DNA of 64,000 nucleotides from Dysidea avara (GCF_963678975.1 NC_089277.1:25432672-25496671), one strand, 5' to 3'; shown: positions 1-11,875, numbered from the stretch's first letter. Notes: generated by a model not told the origin, from the sequence alone. Numbers and translations: made by a program.

Positions 1-63
1 GAGAATATCGAAGGAGTATTCATGGCTTACTTTCAGTGGAAGCAAACCAATCACAGCACTATG
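1..63 (+). CDS. 3-prime part of an exon of an upstream Gln/Ser-rich protein gene (partial)
   Basis: The window opens inside what appears to be an exon. Read from base 3 it is open and gives a short Ser/Gln/His/Tyr-containing peptide ending ANQSQHYG. A GTCAGT donor-like site follows at base 64. The exon leaves one base of an unfinished codon, which is exactly what the next exon (from 115) needs, and the joined reading continues as GSNQGYC with the same composition. A second frame is also open here but would hit stops in the next exon. The exon is too short for independent support; the call rests on phase and composition. Confidence 0.35.
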
Positions 64-114
64 GTCAGTGATTTATCTCATATACTTCTTATCACATGTA
101 TTTCATTGTTACAG

Positions 115-557
115 GTAGTAATCAGGGATATTGTACTAACAGTGTACAACAAACAAATTCAGTACAACAGCCGGTGTACCCACATCAGTTAAGAGCTCCA
201 TCTTATTCCATGACGTCTAATTTGCCATATCAATCACAATTTACACTCCATGTTCAGTCAAGCCGGTTTCAACAAACTCAAAGTCCATTTGCTCCTGTTG
301 GTCTAAACAGAGTAGATGTGACTTGGCCTAATTTTGGTGGCACCTTATCTCATCCAGTTTCAATTGCTAATACTGTTCCTAGTATTAATCTTATGACTGC
401 TGTTACTACAACTGCTCCAGGGAATCAATCTTTGTATCCCATACAGTCAACATTATCACAATTAGTATCAGTTAGTAGTTTGATGCCAGTTAACTATTCT
501 TCTGGTCAGCTAAGTTCTCTTCATGTTTCCTCAGTTAGTGGTCCCTCGGCATTGCAG
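115..557 (+). CDS. Exon of a disordered Gln/Ser/Thr/Pro-rich protein
   Basis: This is a 443-nt open segment with a TTACAG acceptor before base 115 and a CAG|GTGTGG donor after 557. It encodes about 147 residues rich in Ser, Gln, Thr, Val and Pro, with repeated NSVQQ near its start. There is no recognisable domain, membrane segment or signal peptide, so it looks intrinsically disordered. It ends at a codon boundary, matching the phase of the next candidate exon at 3964. I do not recognise the gene. It may be the 3-prime part of an unrelated upstream gene, or an N-terminal extension of the NLR downstream, because all the phases fit. An in-frame ATG at 96 lies in the presumed intron and is not needed. 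Confidence 0.5.
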
Positions 558-736
558 GTGTGGTAATATTTGTATTGCATGATAGTTTGTGTGGGCACTG
601 AAACCAAATAACCAACAACAAGAAATAACAATTGTATGTAGTTGCTACTTGTTTAGTAAAGAAAGTTGTTACTGTAAGCTACCAATAATATTAACAATAC
701 CTTTATATCCTCCACTCATCTAAACATTCCTTGAGC

Positions 737-950
737 CTGGTTACTTACTTCATTTCTACACATTTTCAGCTGTAAATGGTCAGGAGGGAGACCTACTGAT
801 ATCAACTGTTGTAAATGGGTAGATAATATCAAGTGGAATATTTCTGTCCACTTGATATTATCTCCCCATTTACCACAGTTGATATCTGTAATCAGTAGGT
901 CTCTCCCCTGACCATTTACAGCTGAAAATGTGCAGAGTTGAAGTAACCAG
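737..950. repeat. Foldback (inverted-repeat) MITE in the first long intron
   Basis: Two arms of about 100 bp are near-perfect reverse complements: one begins CTGGTTACTTACTTC and the other ends GAAGTAACCAG. They meet around 840-850. There is no coding capacity. The element lies between the exons at 115-557 and 3964-4184. I could not define a target-site duplication by eye. Confidence 0.8.
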
Positions 951-2640
951 TTAACTGAACCATGGCTCAATCACTGGAACTTTGTATGCTTGCACATTTC
1001 TTTTACTGAAAGATTATCAAACAACTACGTATATAACCATTACGATTACGTCACACCTAAAATTTCTACAAAAGTGAGAGTACATGGTTCTTCTCGTTGT
1101 TCTGTTCTTTATATGCGACCAGATTTTACAAAACCAATCCGAATTGCACATTAGGCAAAATCAAACTAATACCACCAGTAGATAGCTATACTATCATACT
1201 ATTGGTTTTGACCCTCAGCATTACTCGGTTGCAAACTACTGGACACTGGGTTTTAGCAGACGACTTTTTTGGGTGATGTGACAAGCTTGAATGGCACTGG
1301 TTTCTAGCCTTGTAAAGCACCTAGCTTGACAAGACTCAGTGATGTACTGGTGGATGACCTGATATAGTTGGCCAAATGTTTTCTGTGTTGATTTTTCCAC
1401 ATATCACCTAAGAATCTAGCAGAGCCCTGTAATCTTGTGTCTGGACTTTAATTGTGGTCTGCCTTCATTTTGTGAGCACTTGTGATACTACTTCATTTGT
1501 CCCACTGCTCAAATTTTCTACCTTATTTCGTGGGAAACTCTACAAGCAGCTATAAGTACTGGAGGTGGTCTACATAAAAGGTAAAAAATTGATTTATCTC
1601 TTGTTTGAATTTCATACACATGCTTGTTATTCTTGGGAAATTATAATTGCTTGAATTAGTTGAAACCATTTGTCTCAAAACTTCTGATGTGCGATTTTTC
1701 CAAAATCCAGTCACACATCTTGGTGGTTTCTGGTTTTAGCAAAGTGGCATACTTGAACTCCAGTTGTGGGGGCACACCATACTTCTTGGTAGGCCTGCGT
1801 GAAATACTATACTGGCATAAAGTATAATAAGCTGGAGTGCTATGCTAGCACAATGGTACATAATAGGTCAATATACACTCCCTAATAGAACAGTCAGTAG
1901 AAAATGCAAATTGCAATAGAGCACTCAAATGGATTGTGAGCACTCTAATTCATTGTATTGAATACTCTAATAGCGTATTCACTGATTATAAGTAAGATTA
2001 TGGTAGGAATGTTGTTAACCTAGGAGTATAATGCAAGTATAATATTGGGGACACCAAAGAGCATAATAGGTGAAATTTGGGAAATAGCAAAATGAAATTT
2101 TGGTAAACGTTTGACCCCATGGAATCCTTTGAGACCCCCAAATCCGCTGCTTCTCTTGTTCACATCATCATTATCCAGACTGGTAGCATGCTTTCCTTCA
2201 TGACTTTCTTTGTGTTTCTTCACATGATGTGTCAAGCAAACCACATATAATAGCTATAGCTAAGTGCTACTATTACCATGTTAACAAAGCTGGTAAGATA
2301 ACTTGATGAACTTCTAAATGAATACAATTTATCAATAATCATCATGTGGTGCATTATACATTTAGCTACTTGGCAAAGATTTGCTGACTATTTGCAAATA
2401 TCCGTATAGTGCTGTCATTAACTACAATTGTGACTGTCTCTGGGAAAACCGGTCTTATCGCCCATTTAAAAGTATCGAGAAACGTCGGTTTTAAATATTC
2501 TGTGTGTTGTAGCTGGCCAATGGCGGTAGCTACGCATACCAAATTTTCACACGTTTCACAACAATTTCTTACCTTCCTGATCATCCACTGAAGAAGTAGT
2601 CAACAGCTAAGTTTCCCGCCATTTTAGATAGTTTTTAACC
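951..2640. other. Intronic or intergenic stretch without a recognised gene
   Basis: Only short spurious frames occur here. A copy of the dispersed CTAATAGAACAGTCA motif sits at about 1873-1895. Fragments resembling a GTGACNGG..GCGAAAA repeat family occur near 1690-1720. Nothing else could be supported. Confidence 0.5.
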
Positions 2641-2990
2641 GAGGTTGTCTGTATCAGGCGAGCTCCAGAAGGGGTGGGAGGCAGGGGCCCTGGAAGGAGG
2701 GCAAGATGGTGTTCAAAAATTGAAAAGAGACGTGCTAGGATGAATTAGGCCAAGTTATAGGCCATTCAGGGCTCAGAACTGGCTAAAATGAAAGGAAATT
2801 TACAGCACAGGTCATTGTCCAACACCACAGAGCTGTGCAGCCACACACAGCCATCTCCTGGTCGGCCAGGGCTCCATCAAGACCCCAGACCACTCGTACG
2901 GCTCGCCACTGTGCTCTAGAAAAGCAGCCAGCAAAAGCAGACCACTTTACTCTGGTCGACTGTGGCAGTGAAACTTGATAGTGCATTCAT
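2640..2990. repeat. Single copy of the repeat arm found inverted at 15.4-17.2 kb
   Basis: Blocks such as GATGAATTAGGCCAAGTT, the CAACACCACAG..GCAGCCACA stretch and a following GCAGNNAGC..AGACC block match, in order, the arms of the long-inverted-repeat element near 15560-15790. The copy is diverged and non-coding. Confidence 0.5.
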
Positions 2991-3077
2991 TAAGCTTTGT
3001 GTTTGTGTGAAAAAATCAAACTTCCTGTCTTGGGCAATAAGAACGGTTTTCGTAGATCCAGTCACAATTGTGTAATA

Positions 3078-3270
3078 TTGTGACTGGTTTTGTGAAAAGG
3101 GGTCTTCCTACATACACATCCAATTCACCAACTTTAATGATTCATAACTTCAGACAGGTTGAAAGAAACTAATGACATCAAATCTGGTCAATAGTTAGCA
3201 CCAACATTTCTAATGAATAAAAAAATTAGTTCTACAGTATATAAAGCTCCTATACAGATAGTCCTGTGTT
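3078..3270. repeat. Partial MITE of the GTGACCGGATTTGCGAAAAG family
   Basis: It starts TGTGACTGGTTTTGTGAAAA and continues with AGGGGTCTTCC and CATAACTTCAGA blocks shared with the complete copies at 24766-24991 and 40035-40250. The right terminus is missing or too diverged to place. Confidence 0.5.
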
Positions 3271-3324
3271 CAAAAATCCAATTTGCACCACTGTGTTTAG
3301 TATTCATGAACTTGCAGAAAAAGT

Positions 3325-3636
3325 TCACAAACAAGTATAAGAAAAACTAGAAATTTAAACTAGAGTAGGGACAACATAGTACCACGATAAATAGTACTGA
3401 AACAAGCTGGATTGGAGTAATATGTAATGTCCTATTTCTGTAAAACAATAAGAAGTAAATATCCCTACTGTGCATTTCAATTTCCACAGCACATTGTAGG
3501 GATATTTGCTTCTTATTGTTTTACAGCAATTGGACATTACATACTACTCCAATCCAGCTTGTTTCAGTACTTTTTATCATGGTAATACATTGTCCCCATT
3601 CTAATTTAAAATTCCTAACTTTTCTTATGCTTGTGT
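3325..3636. repeat. Foldback MITE, arms about 140 bp
   Basis: The left arm (CACAAACAAGTATAAG, then GGATTGGAGTA..ACATT..TGTAAAACAATAAGAAG) is repeated as its reverse complement on the right, ending near 3636. The arms meet around 3480. No coding capacity; it lies in the same long intron. Confidence 0.8.
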
Positions 3637-3963
3637 AAGAATAGATCTTCCTGCAGACACATACTATGAACTATTTTGTTGACGTACACGATTTTCAGAA
3701 CTATGGAAGCAAAAAATGTAAATATGAACAAAAAGAATAGGGACTGTGAGTTTTAATAATAAAAAGCTGCATAAGCATTCAAGCAGTAATAGGGATGGTA
3801 ATGTACACCACAAATTCCTATTTAATTCGATTTTTTTTTGTTTCCTTATAGTATTTACACACTGAGCTTGTACCCACCTGTTGTGTCTTGTACTACATCT
3901 TTTGCTAATTGAATATTCAATAGATGAAGCATGTATATGAACAGTCATATATACATAGCACAG

Positions 3964-4184
3964 AATTTTAATGCTGAAAAGTTAGTAAAACAAGGATTTT
4001 TACAGGATGTTCCTGAGCCTGCTACTATCACACCACTAAATGAACCGATGATCACACAACCCAACCAGATGCCTGCAATATTCCCTCTATCAACTTCATT
4101 GCTACCACCAGCATCTCGAGTGCCTTTTGTTACTGAATCATCACTTGGAGAAAGATTGAAAGCTGATGGTAGTCAGTTCACAAG
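3964..4184 (+). CDS. Second exon of the Pro/Ser/Thr-rich protein
   Basis: This open segment of 221 nt has an acceptor CACAG before 3964 and a donor CAAG|GTATAG after 4184. It encodes about 73 residues rich in Pro, Thr and Ser with no known domain (for example TITPLNEPMITQPNQMP). It starts at a codon boundary, as the exon ending at 557 requires. It leaves two bases of a codon, and a CARD-exon start at 5071 would supply the third. The polypyrimidine tract is weak. It could instead be the last coding part of a separate upstream gene whose terminal exon I cannot see. Confidence 0.42.
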
Positions 4185-4479
4185 GTATAGTAAAAGGGAT
4201 GTCATTTTCATCAAATTTATAATAATTATTATCATGTCATGACTAAATATACAGGGTGTATGTTGTCAATGTTTTACCAAAAGCACATATGTTAAATTTT
4301 GACATGCATACCAATTTCATAATACTAGATAATAGTAGATATAAAATAAAACATCATTATTATAGTAGACATTAAGGTCTGTACATATAATTAAACTAGT
4401 AGTAAGCATAATAGTTGGCATGTTAATGTATCATACAATACGGTAGTAGGGATCGTGAAGGTTTGCACTTTCTCACATA

Positions 4480-4677
4480 GTACTGTTTAAGTAGGGATCA
4501 CATCAAAAGTGTTACGTGCTGCCAAAAATGCCGCCTTTAAAAATCAAGTCGTTATCCACACCAGCAGAAAAGGCTGTGAAGTTTCTGGATGCTGTAAGAT
4601 ATCTCAACGATGATTTTTAAAGGCAGAATTTTTGGCAGCACGTAACACTTTTGATGCGATCCCTACTTAAACAGTAC
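4480..4677. mobile_element. TA-flanked MITE carrying a captured piece of the NLR CARD exon
   Basis: The element is bounded by TA dinucleotides (4478-4479 and 4678-4679). Its termini GTACTGTTTAAGTAGGGATC and the reverse complement extend into about 65-bp inverted repeats. The TA duplication and size suit a non-autonomous Tc1/mariner-type element. Between the arms, 4546-4597 matches 5213-5264 of the NLR CARD-like exon over 52 bp with only two mismatches (encoding SLSTPAEKAVKFLDAV). The fragment lies in sense orientation about 0.6 kb upstream of the exon it resembles. That it was captured by the element, rather than inserted into an old exon copy, is inferred from its central position between intact arms. 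Confidence 0.8.
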
Positions 4678-4709
4678 TATCATACTGTTTGATAGTTTTG
4701 AGACATATA

Positions 4710-4958
4710 CACTGTTAAAATGAAGAGCAACCACAACTCTCAAGGAGTTCCCAGTGTAGGGAGGATTTAACACCCCTGGAGAGTAACCATTACTCTAAAG
4801 GAGTAACTGGGGAGTAACACATGCTCTGAAGGTGGTGTCGCTTACTCTTCAGAGTAATGGTTATTCTCTTCAGAGTGTTGGTTACTCTCCATGGGGTGTT
4901 AAATCCTCCCTACACTGGGAACTCTCAGAGTGGTGGTTACTCTTTATTTTTAACAGTG
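4710..4958. mobile_element. TA-flanked MITE with CACTGTTAAAA termini
   Basis: Inverted repeats start CACTGTTAAAA and end TTTTAACAGTG, with TA on both sides (4708-4709, 4959-4960). The arms extend about 100 bp through TCCCAGTGTAGGGAGG and contain many internal GAGTAAC/GTTACTC units. It sits in the presumed intron immediately before the NLR CARD exon. No coding capacity. Confidence 0.8.
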
Positions 4959-5059
4959 TAGATAAAAAGCTGCACATTTTTGCAAAACATTTTAGAAAAT
5001 TCTGATAAGTTTGGTAACTGCTCAAGATCATTGGTTGTACACTTCTCTTCATTATGTAT

Positions 5060-8000
5060 ATGGTATATAGGTTACCCAGAACAATATCACTGTTGGAAAT
5101 ATTTAAACAACATTATCCCAACCTTGTGCACTTATTGCCAATGGATGATAACATTTTCTTTGCAAATTTATATGGAAAAAATCTCTTACCTGGTGATTTG
5201 AAAGCGAACATTAAGTCATTATCCACACCAGCAGAAAAGGCTATGAAGTTTCTGGATGCTGTAATTGAGCCAGCTATTAACAATAACGAGAGAGCACAGT
5301 TCAAGTTGCTGCTATCAATCATGAATGATAGTGATAACATCACAGTGAAAAGTTTAGCTGAAGAAATTATGAGTGCATTAAACTATGAGCAATTGAATGG
5401 TCAGACAGGTGAGCACATTGTTCAACATAATTATATTGTACAGACTCCTTGCACCCTTATAAAATCATATCCAGCAAGAGCTCATTAGCACATCCAGTAG
5501 TACACTAATGAGCTCCTGGATATAGTAATCGAAAATTTTACTTCATGTATAGTATTTCTTTCATTAGGAAATTCCTTGCAATCATGTACTGTTCACCAAA
5601 CTTCCAAAAGTAAGTTGCTAGCTGCAGTGTACATTTGTGTATACATCCATATTACTATATTCTTTGTTTCCACAGGGCCAGTAGTTTTTGATGGTCTACA
5701 CAACAATTTATGCACCACATACAAAAAGAACAGATGCAAACCTGCTGGAGCAGAATGGCCACCCAACCAGCCTAAATCAATTGTTAGTGTTGCACTTATG
5801 CATTACAGAGGTGGACGAACACGACAAGAACTGTTTGAAATAGCTAAACGATATAAAGAAGGTTCTTATGGAGTAGACAAAGTAGTTTCATCACATTTTG
5901 AACCCCCTTCTGCAAAGAAAGCACATTTTGATCACTCTAGGGTAACAAAAGATATTGATGATATATTTAGACCTGATCCTACAAGTGATTCAAAAACTGA
6001 TATAAGTTCCAGTTCCAATGACTTTCCTAAGAGTGTACTAATAGAGGGTGCACCTGGTATAGGTAAAACTGTGTTAGCAAAGGAAATAGCATATCGTTGG
6101 GCCAATGGTGATGTATTGGTACAAATTGATTTACTATTTTTGATTTACCTTAGAGATCCAAAAGTACACAAAATGGAAACTATTGAGCATCTTCTTCAAG
6201 TTTACACCTCTTGTAACACTGCCTCTCTTCTGAGCGAGTACTTGAAGGAGACATGTGGAAAAAATGTGGCTTTTGTGTTTGATGGATTTGATGAATATCC
6301 AACCTCACAACGACAGAACTCTTATATTGTAGACCTCATTACTGGTAACTTTCTAGCTGAAGCCTTAGTGGTTGTAACTTCCAGACCAAGTGCTACAATA
6401 TTTTTACATGACCACGTTGATAGAAGGATTGACATCCTTGGATTTGCCAAAGAAGAACGAGAGTTGTACATCTCAGAATCACTCAAAGACTCACCTGATA
6501 AGATACCAGAACTTTATAAATATCTCAAGCGTCAACCTACAATTAATGGATTTTGCTATATTCCTCTTCATCTAGCAGTGCTCCTGTACTTGTTCCAACA
6601 CCAGAGTCGTTTACCTGAGACACTAACTGAAATGAATGAATCCTTTATTATTCATACAATATATCGATTTCTACAAAAGAAATTAACTCCATGTGGTATG
6701 GTGTACAAATTATCAGATATACCTAAACCTGTTCTTGATACTGTTGTAAAATTGTCACAGCTTGCTTTTAAAGGTTTACAGGAAAATCAATTAGTATTTA
6801 CTTTTGATGAGATCAAAGAAGTGTGTCCTGACATTAATGACATACCAGGAGCTATTAACATGTTTGGTTTACTACAAGCTGTAGAACATTATCCTCAAGA
6901 AGGAGCAGGAACAACCACTTCATTTAATTTTCTTCACTACACAATGCAAGAATATTTAGCTGCTTACTATGTTTCTACCCTTAGTGATGAACAGTCATCA
7001 CTGATGAAAAAGACATTTTGGGATGATCATTTTAATTTTATGTGGATGATGTATGTTGGCATTAATGGGGTAAATTCAGACCATTTTGTCCAGTTCATTA
7101 GTGAAGGAAATGTATATAAAAGAAAAGATAGTTTGAGAGTATCGGGTTCTATTCAAAAAGACAAGCGAAAATGCTTACATGTATTTCAATGTTACATGGA
7201 GGCTAAGAATAAGACAGAAGTACCAGACATAATTTCTTCAATGTTTAAGGATGGTAAAGTTAGAATTATTAGTATAACATTACTACCTAATCACATTTCA
7301 TCATTAATGTCCTTCCTGTCTCATTCTTCAATCAAATTGAAGATACTAGAATTGGAGAATTGCCACCTTGGAGATATTGGAATGAGTATTTTGGAACAAT
7401 TTATAATTGACAGTGTAGAAATAACATCATCACTGGAGTATGTTGACCTCAGTGGAAATAACTGTTCCCCTTGGGGTGTGTACTGTGCGATCATCAGACA
7501 ATGTAGTCTTGATAGTTTAACATTGTGTGGAGACTATGGAATAGATGAACACTTTGTTAACATACAGAATGGTTTTAAAACAAATCCAAAGTTGGTATCA
7601 ATTACACTGTGTAATATTGGAGAAGTTGGAGTTAAGTCAATAAAAGCAAATTTATTTAACATTCAGACACTCAATGTGCTTAATTTACCATACGGTAAAG
7701 TTAATAGTAAACAAATTAAAAATTTCACAAATGTTCTTCACACAACACTGTCACCTCAAAGTACAACTAGCAATGCTACTAGTAGTAAAGTGATAGACAT
7801 AAATATTTTATGGGATAAATCAAATGATTCGTCATCTGTTATATTACACATGCTCAGTGGAGATGTTAAAGTATCACCACTAACATTTGTCTTGTGGACA
7901 TTAGAAACACTTGATATTTCTCATAATAATATATTATCTGTTAGTGAAATAGTAGCCATTTGTGATTGTCTCAAAAATAGCACCACTTTAACAGATCTTC

Positions 8001-11000
8001 ATGTGTCAGATATGTACTTTACTAGTATAGAAGTAAAACCAATTCTCGAAGCTCTTCACGTAAGTAACATATTACAAAAACTTGACATTTCAAACAATGA
8101 CATCAGTGATGATGGTATGTTAGCCATTAGTAATTGGCTTAAGAATAATACAACATTGCAAGTATTGAATGTGTCCAGTAATCACATTACTAGTACAGGA
8201 ACAAAAGAATTGGAAAGTGTTTTTCAAGTTAATAGTGTGTTGCAAAAACTTGACATCTCAAATAATAGGTTATCTGATGATGGAGCACTGGATATTAGTA
8301 ATTGTCTCAGCCATATTAGTTCTCTATTAGAACTCAATATTTCACACAATGAAATAGCTGATGAAGGAGCATTTCAAATAGCAAAATCCATTGCATCAAA
8401 TTCATCACTACTACACCTTGATATCTCCAAAAACTACATTGGTATTAATGGATTGATGTTTATTATAGAAGTGTTAAACAACAACTCATTACAAGTTCTC
8501 AACACAATGTATAATAATGTTACGAAGTCGGATTATGCAAAAATTCAGCAGTACACTAAAAATTTGTTCTTATCAGTTTCAATGAATATTTACACATCTT
8601 GGAATAAGGTAATAATGACTGATGATGATTGTTGTTTTATGACAACAAAGTTTTGTTTGTTGTACAAAACATTTGATGAACATGAATATATGGATACTTT
8701 AGATGTTAATAAAATCAAAGAAGATATCTGGCCAATTAAGAAAATAACAAGTGTTCTGTACAGAGTAAAATTCTTAGCCAGATGTATTAAGGAAGATACC
8801 GTACTACAAGCAATAGATTTGTCTGAAAAAATTATTGGGATGAAGAACTTAAAAGCATTTGTTGAAGCCATTACAGTAAACAAAACTTTACAAAAACTTG
8901 ATATTTCAGCTAACCAGGTATATGATAATGGAGCTGTGGCCATGGGTGACTGTTTAAAAGATAATCATAGCTTATTAGAACTCAACATGAGCATGAATAA
9001 CATTCATTGTGAAGGAGTACAGAAATTAGCTGAAGCTGTTAAAGTAAACAGAAGCTTACGAAAGCTTAATATTTCGTGGAACAAAATATCTGACAGTGGA
9101 GCAGCTGTCATGAGTGACTGTTTAATGAGTAATAATTCCTTAAATGAACTAAACATGAGTAGCAATAAGATCAATAGTGAAGGAGGAAAGAAATTGGCTG
9201 AAGCTCTTAAAATAAATACAAGTTTAGAAAAACTTGATATTTCATCTAATCGGATATCTGATGATGGAGCAGTGGCTATGGGTGACTGTTTGAAGAATAA
9301 CAATTCCTTAAAAGAACTCAACATGAGTAGCAATAGATTTTGTAGTGAAGGAGCAAAGAAATTGGCAGAAGCTCTTAAAGTAAATACAAGTCTAGAAAAA
9401 CTTGATATTTCATATACTCGGATATCTGGTGAAGGAGCAGTGACTATGGGTGACTGTTTAAAGAATAATAATTCCTTAATAGAACTCAACATAAGTAACA
9501 ACAAATTTTGTGGTGAAGGAGGAAAGAAGTTGTCTGAAGCTCTTAAATTAAATACAAGTTTAGAAAAACTTGATATTTCATCTAATCAGATATCTAGTGA
9601 TGGAGCAGTGGCTATGGGTGACTGTTTAAAGAATAATGATTGCTTAAAAGAACTGAATATAAGTAGCAATGGATTTTGTAGTGAAGAAGGAAAGAAATTG
9701 GCTAAAGCTCTTAAAATAAATACAAGTTTAGAAAAACTTGATATTTCATATAATCGGATATCTGATGATGGAGCATTGGCTATTGGTTACTGTTTTAAAA
9801 ATAATGATTCTGTAAAAGAGCTCAACATAAGCAATAATAATTTTCATTGTGAAGGAGGAAAGAAATTGGCTGAAGCTCTTAAAGTAAATACAAGTTTAGA
9901 AAAACTTGATATTTCATCTAATCAGATATCTGGTGATGGAGCAGTGGCTATGGGTGACTGTTTAAAGAATAATGATTCTTTAAAAGAACTCAACATAAGT
10001 AATAATAAACTTCATGGTGAAGGAGGAAGGAGATTGGCTGAAGCTCTTAAAGTAAATAAAAGCTTACAAAAACTTGATATTTCATTTAATCAGATATCTG
10101 GTGATGGAGCAGTAGCTTTGGGTAACTGTTTAAAGAGTAATGATTCTTTAAAAGAACTCAACATAAGTAATAATAAATTTCATGGTGAAGGAGGAAGGCA
10201 ATTGGCTGAAGCTCTTAAAGTAAATAAAAGTTTAGAAAAACTTGATATTTCACATAATTGGATACCTGATGATGGAGCAGTGGTTATTTGTGACTGTTTA
10301 AAGAACAATAATTCCTTAAAAGAACTCAACATGAGTAAAGCTATTTTAACATTGTTTTGTGGTGAAGGAGGAAAGAAATTGGCTGAAGCTCTTAAAGTAA
10401 ACGCAAGTTTAGAAAAACTTGATATTTCACATGATTGGATATCTCATGAAGGAGCAGTGGCTATAGGTAACTGTTTAAAGAATAATAATTCCTTAAAACA
10501 ACTCAATATAAGTAACAATAACTTTCATGGTGAAGGAGGAAAGAAATTGGCTGTATCTCTTAAAGTAAATACAAGTTTAGAAAAACTGGATATTTCATCT
10601 AATCAGATATCTGATGATGGAGCAGTGGCTATAGGTAACTGTTTAAAGAATAATAATTCCTTAAAACAACTCAACATAAGTAACAATAACTTTCATGGTG
10701 AAGGAGTAAAGAAATTGGCTGAAGCTCTTAAAGAAAATACAAGTTTAGAAAAACTGGATATTTCATCTAATCAGATATTTGATGATGGAGCAGTGGCTAT
10801 AGGTAACTGTTTAAAGAATAATAATTCCTTAAAACAACTCAACATAAGTAACAATAACTTTCATGGTGAAGGAGTAAAGAAATTGGCTGAAGCTCTTAAA
10901 GAAAATACAAGTTTAGAAAAACTGGATATTTCATCTAATCAGATATCTGATGATGGAGCAGTGGCTATAGGTAACTGTTTAAAGAATAATAATTCCTTAA

Positions 11001-11455
11001 AACAACTCAACATAAGTAAAGATAACTTTCATGGTGAAAGAGTAAAGAAATTGGCTGAAGCTCTTAAAGTAAATACAAGTTTAGAAATACTTGATCTTTC
11101 ACGTAATTGGATATCTGATGATGGAGCAATAGCTATGGGTGACTGTTTAAAGAATAATGATTCCTTAAAAGAACTTAACTTGCATTGCAATGTATTTTAT
11201 AGTGAAGGAGGAAAGAAGTTGGCTGAAGCTCTTAGAGTTAATAAAAGTTTAGAAAAACTTGATATTTCATCTAATCAGATATCTAGTGATGGAGCAGTGG
11301 CTATGGGTGACTGTTTGAAGAATAATAATTCCTTACGAGAACTGAACATGAGTGGGAATAAGATTCATAATGAAGGACAAAAGAAACTGGCTGAGGCTCT
11401 TAAAGTAAATAAAAGTTTGATAATTCAGATGTCACTGATTAGAATTAAATTTTGA
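5060..11455 (+). CDS. NLR-A: CARD-like / NACHT / leucine-rich-repeat protein, apparently intact
   Basis: A probable cytoplasmic NOD-like receptor of about 2,056 residues in three exons: 5060-5408, 5568-5609 (42 nt) and 5676-11455. The sites ACAG|GTGAGC, TTAG|GAAAT, AAAA|GTAAGT and CACAG|GGCC all agree in phase. The first exon encodes an all-helical CARD-like domain (LPRTISLLEIF..LLPGDLK..EKAMKFLDAVIEP). The large exon carries NACHT, with Walker A GAPGIGKT at 6047-6070, Walker B VAFVFDGFDEYP near 6270-6305 and VVVTSRPSAT after it. NACHT is followed by a helical region and a very long ribonuclease-inhibitor-type LRR array. The start is set at ATG 5060 because the paralogue at 52650 has the same in-frame ATG (MVY(R)LPR) with a 3-nt indel. 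A start further upstream, spliced from exons at 115-4184, is also possible. NACHT binds ATP or dATP in this family; the ligand cannot be told from sequence. Confidence 0.85.
5467..5523. other. Hairpin-forming segment in NLR-A intron 1
   Basis: ATATCCAGCAAGAGCTCATTAG pairs, with few interruptions, with CTAATGAGCTCCTGGATAT. The arms are about 20 bp with a short loop. The same hairpin occupies the same place in NLR-B (53053-53109), with one paired double change. Confidence 0.55.
8880..11430 (+). repeat. LRR-encoding tandem array, about fifteen 168-bp modules (NLR-A)
   Basis: Each 168-bp module encodes 56 residues, that is two 28-residue LRRs: one LEKLDISSNQISDDGAVAMG-like and one LKELNISNNNFHGEG-like. 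Modules between about 10540 and 11040 are nearly identical at DNA level, pointing to recent unequal exchange or conversion. One module near 10335 has a short insertion (KAILTLF). Upstream LRRs (7300-8870) are more diverged and not obviously modular in DNA. Confidence 0.85.
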
Positions 11456-11875
11456 TTTTGGAGTAGTGGCTATGGGTGACTGCTTAATTGTACTCAACAT
11501 GTGTAACAATGACTTTTATAGTGAAGGAGAAATGAATTAATATTTGCTAATGCTCTTAATACTTTAGAAAAAACTTGGTATTACACAAAACACGAAACTA
11601 TAATATACTGTAGATAGTGCACTGATAGCCAATCTGAAGGCCATGATCATGAACACTGTACAGCTAATAACAGCTAATAACATAATTTACCACAATGAAA
11701 CTCAACTCAATAGTTTATTGATCATGCTTATACCTAGTGTGAACTCATTTAATTGTTTATACACAAATTCTAATACTATAATGAAGTTTGTACTGGAATT
11801 AATAATTAATGTGCATCAGCTATGCACTGATTGAGTGCTGCCCTACAGCACTGTATCCGGACTATCAGTATTGCT
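11456..11875 (+). other. Degenerate LRR tail and conserved 3-prime flank of NLR-A
   Basis: After the TGA at 11453-11455, bases 11456-11575 still resemble LRR modules (GTAGTGGCTATGGGTGACTG, GTGAAGGAGAAATGAA) but are frame-broken. The following stretch, including ATAATTTACCACAATGAAA and GCACTGTATCCGGACTA, is shared with the NLR-B 3-prime flank at 58800-59030. It is therefore part of the duplicated unit and probably includes the 3-prime UTR. I could not pick a poly(A) signal. Confidence 0.6.

Noticed and set aside
8590..9504. Minus-strand frames of 117 and 166 codons
   Set aside because: They lie exactly antisense to the LRR exon and repeat with its 168-bp period. They are shadows of the real coding strand, as is the one at 56766-57080.
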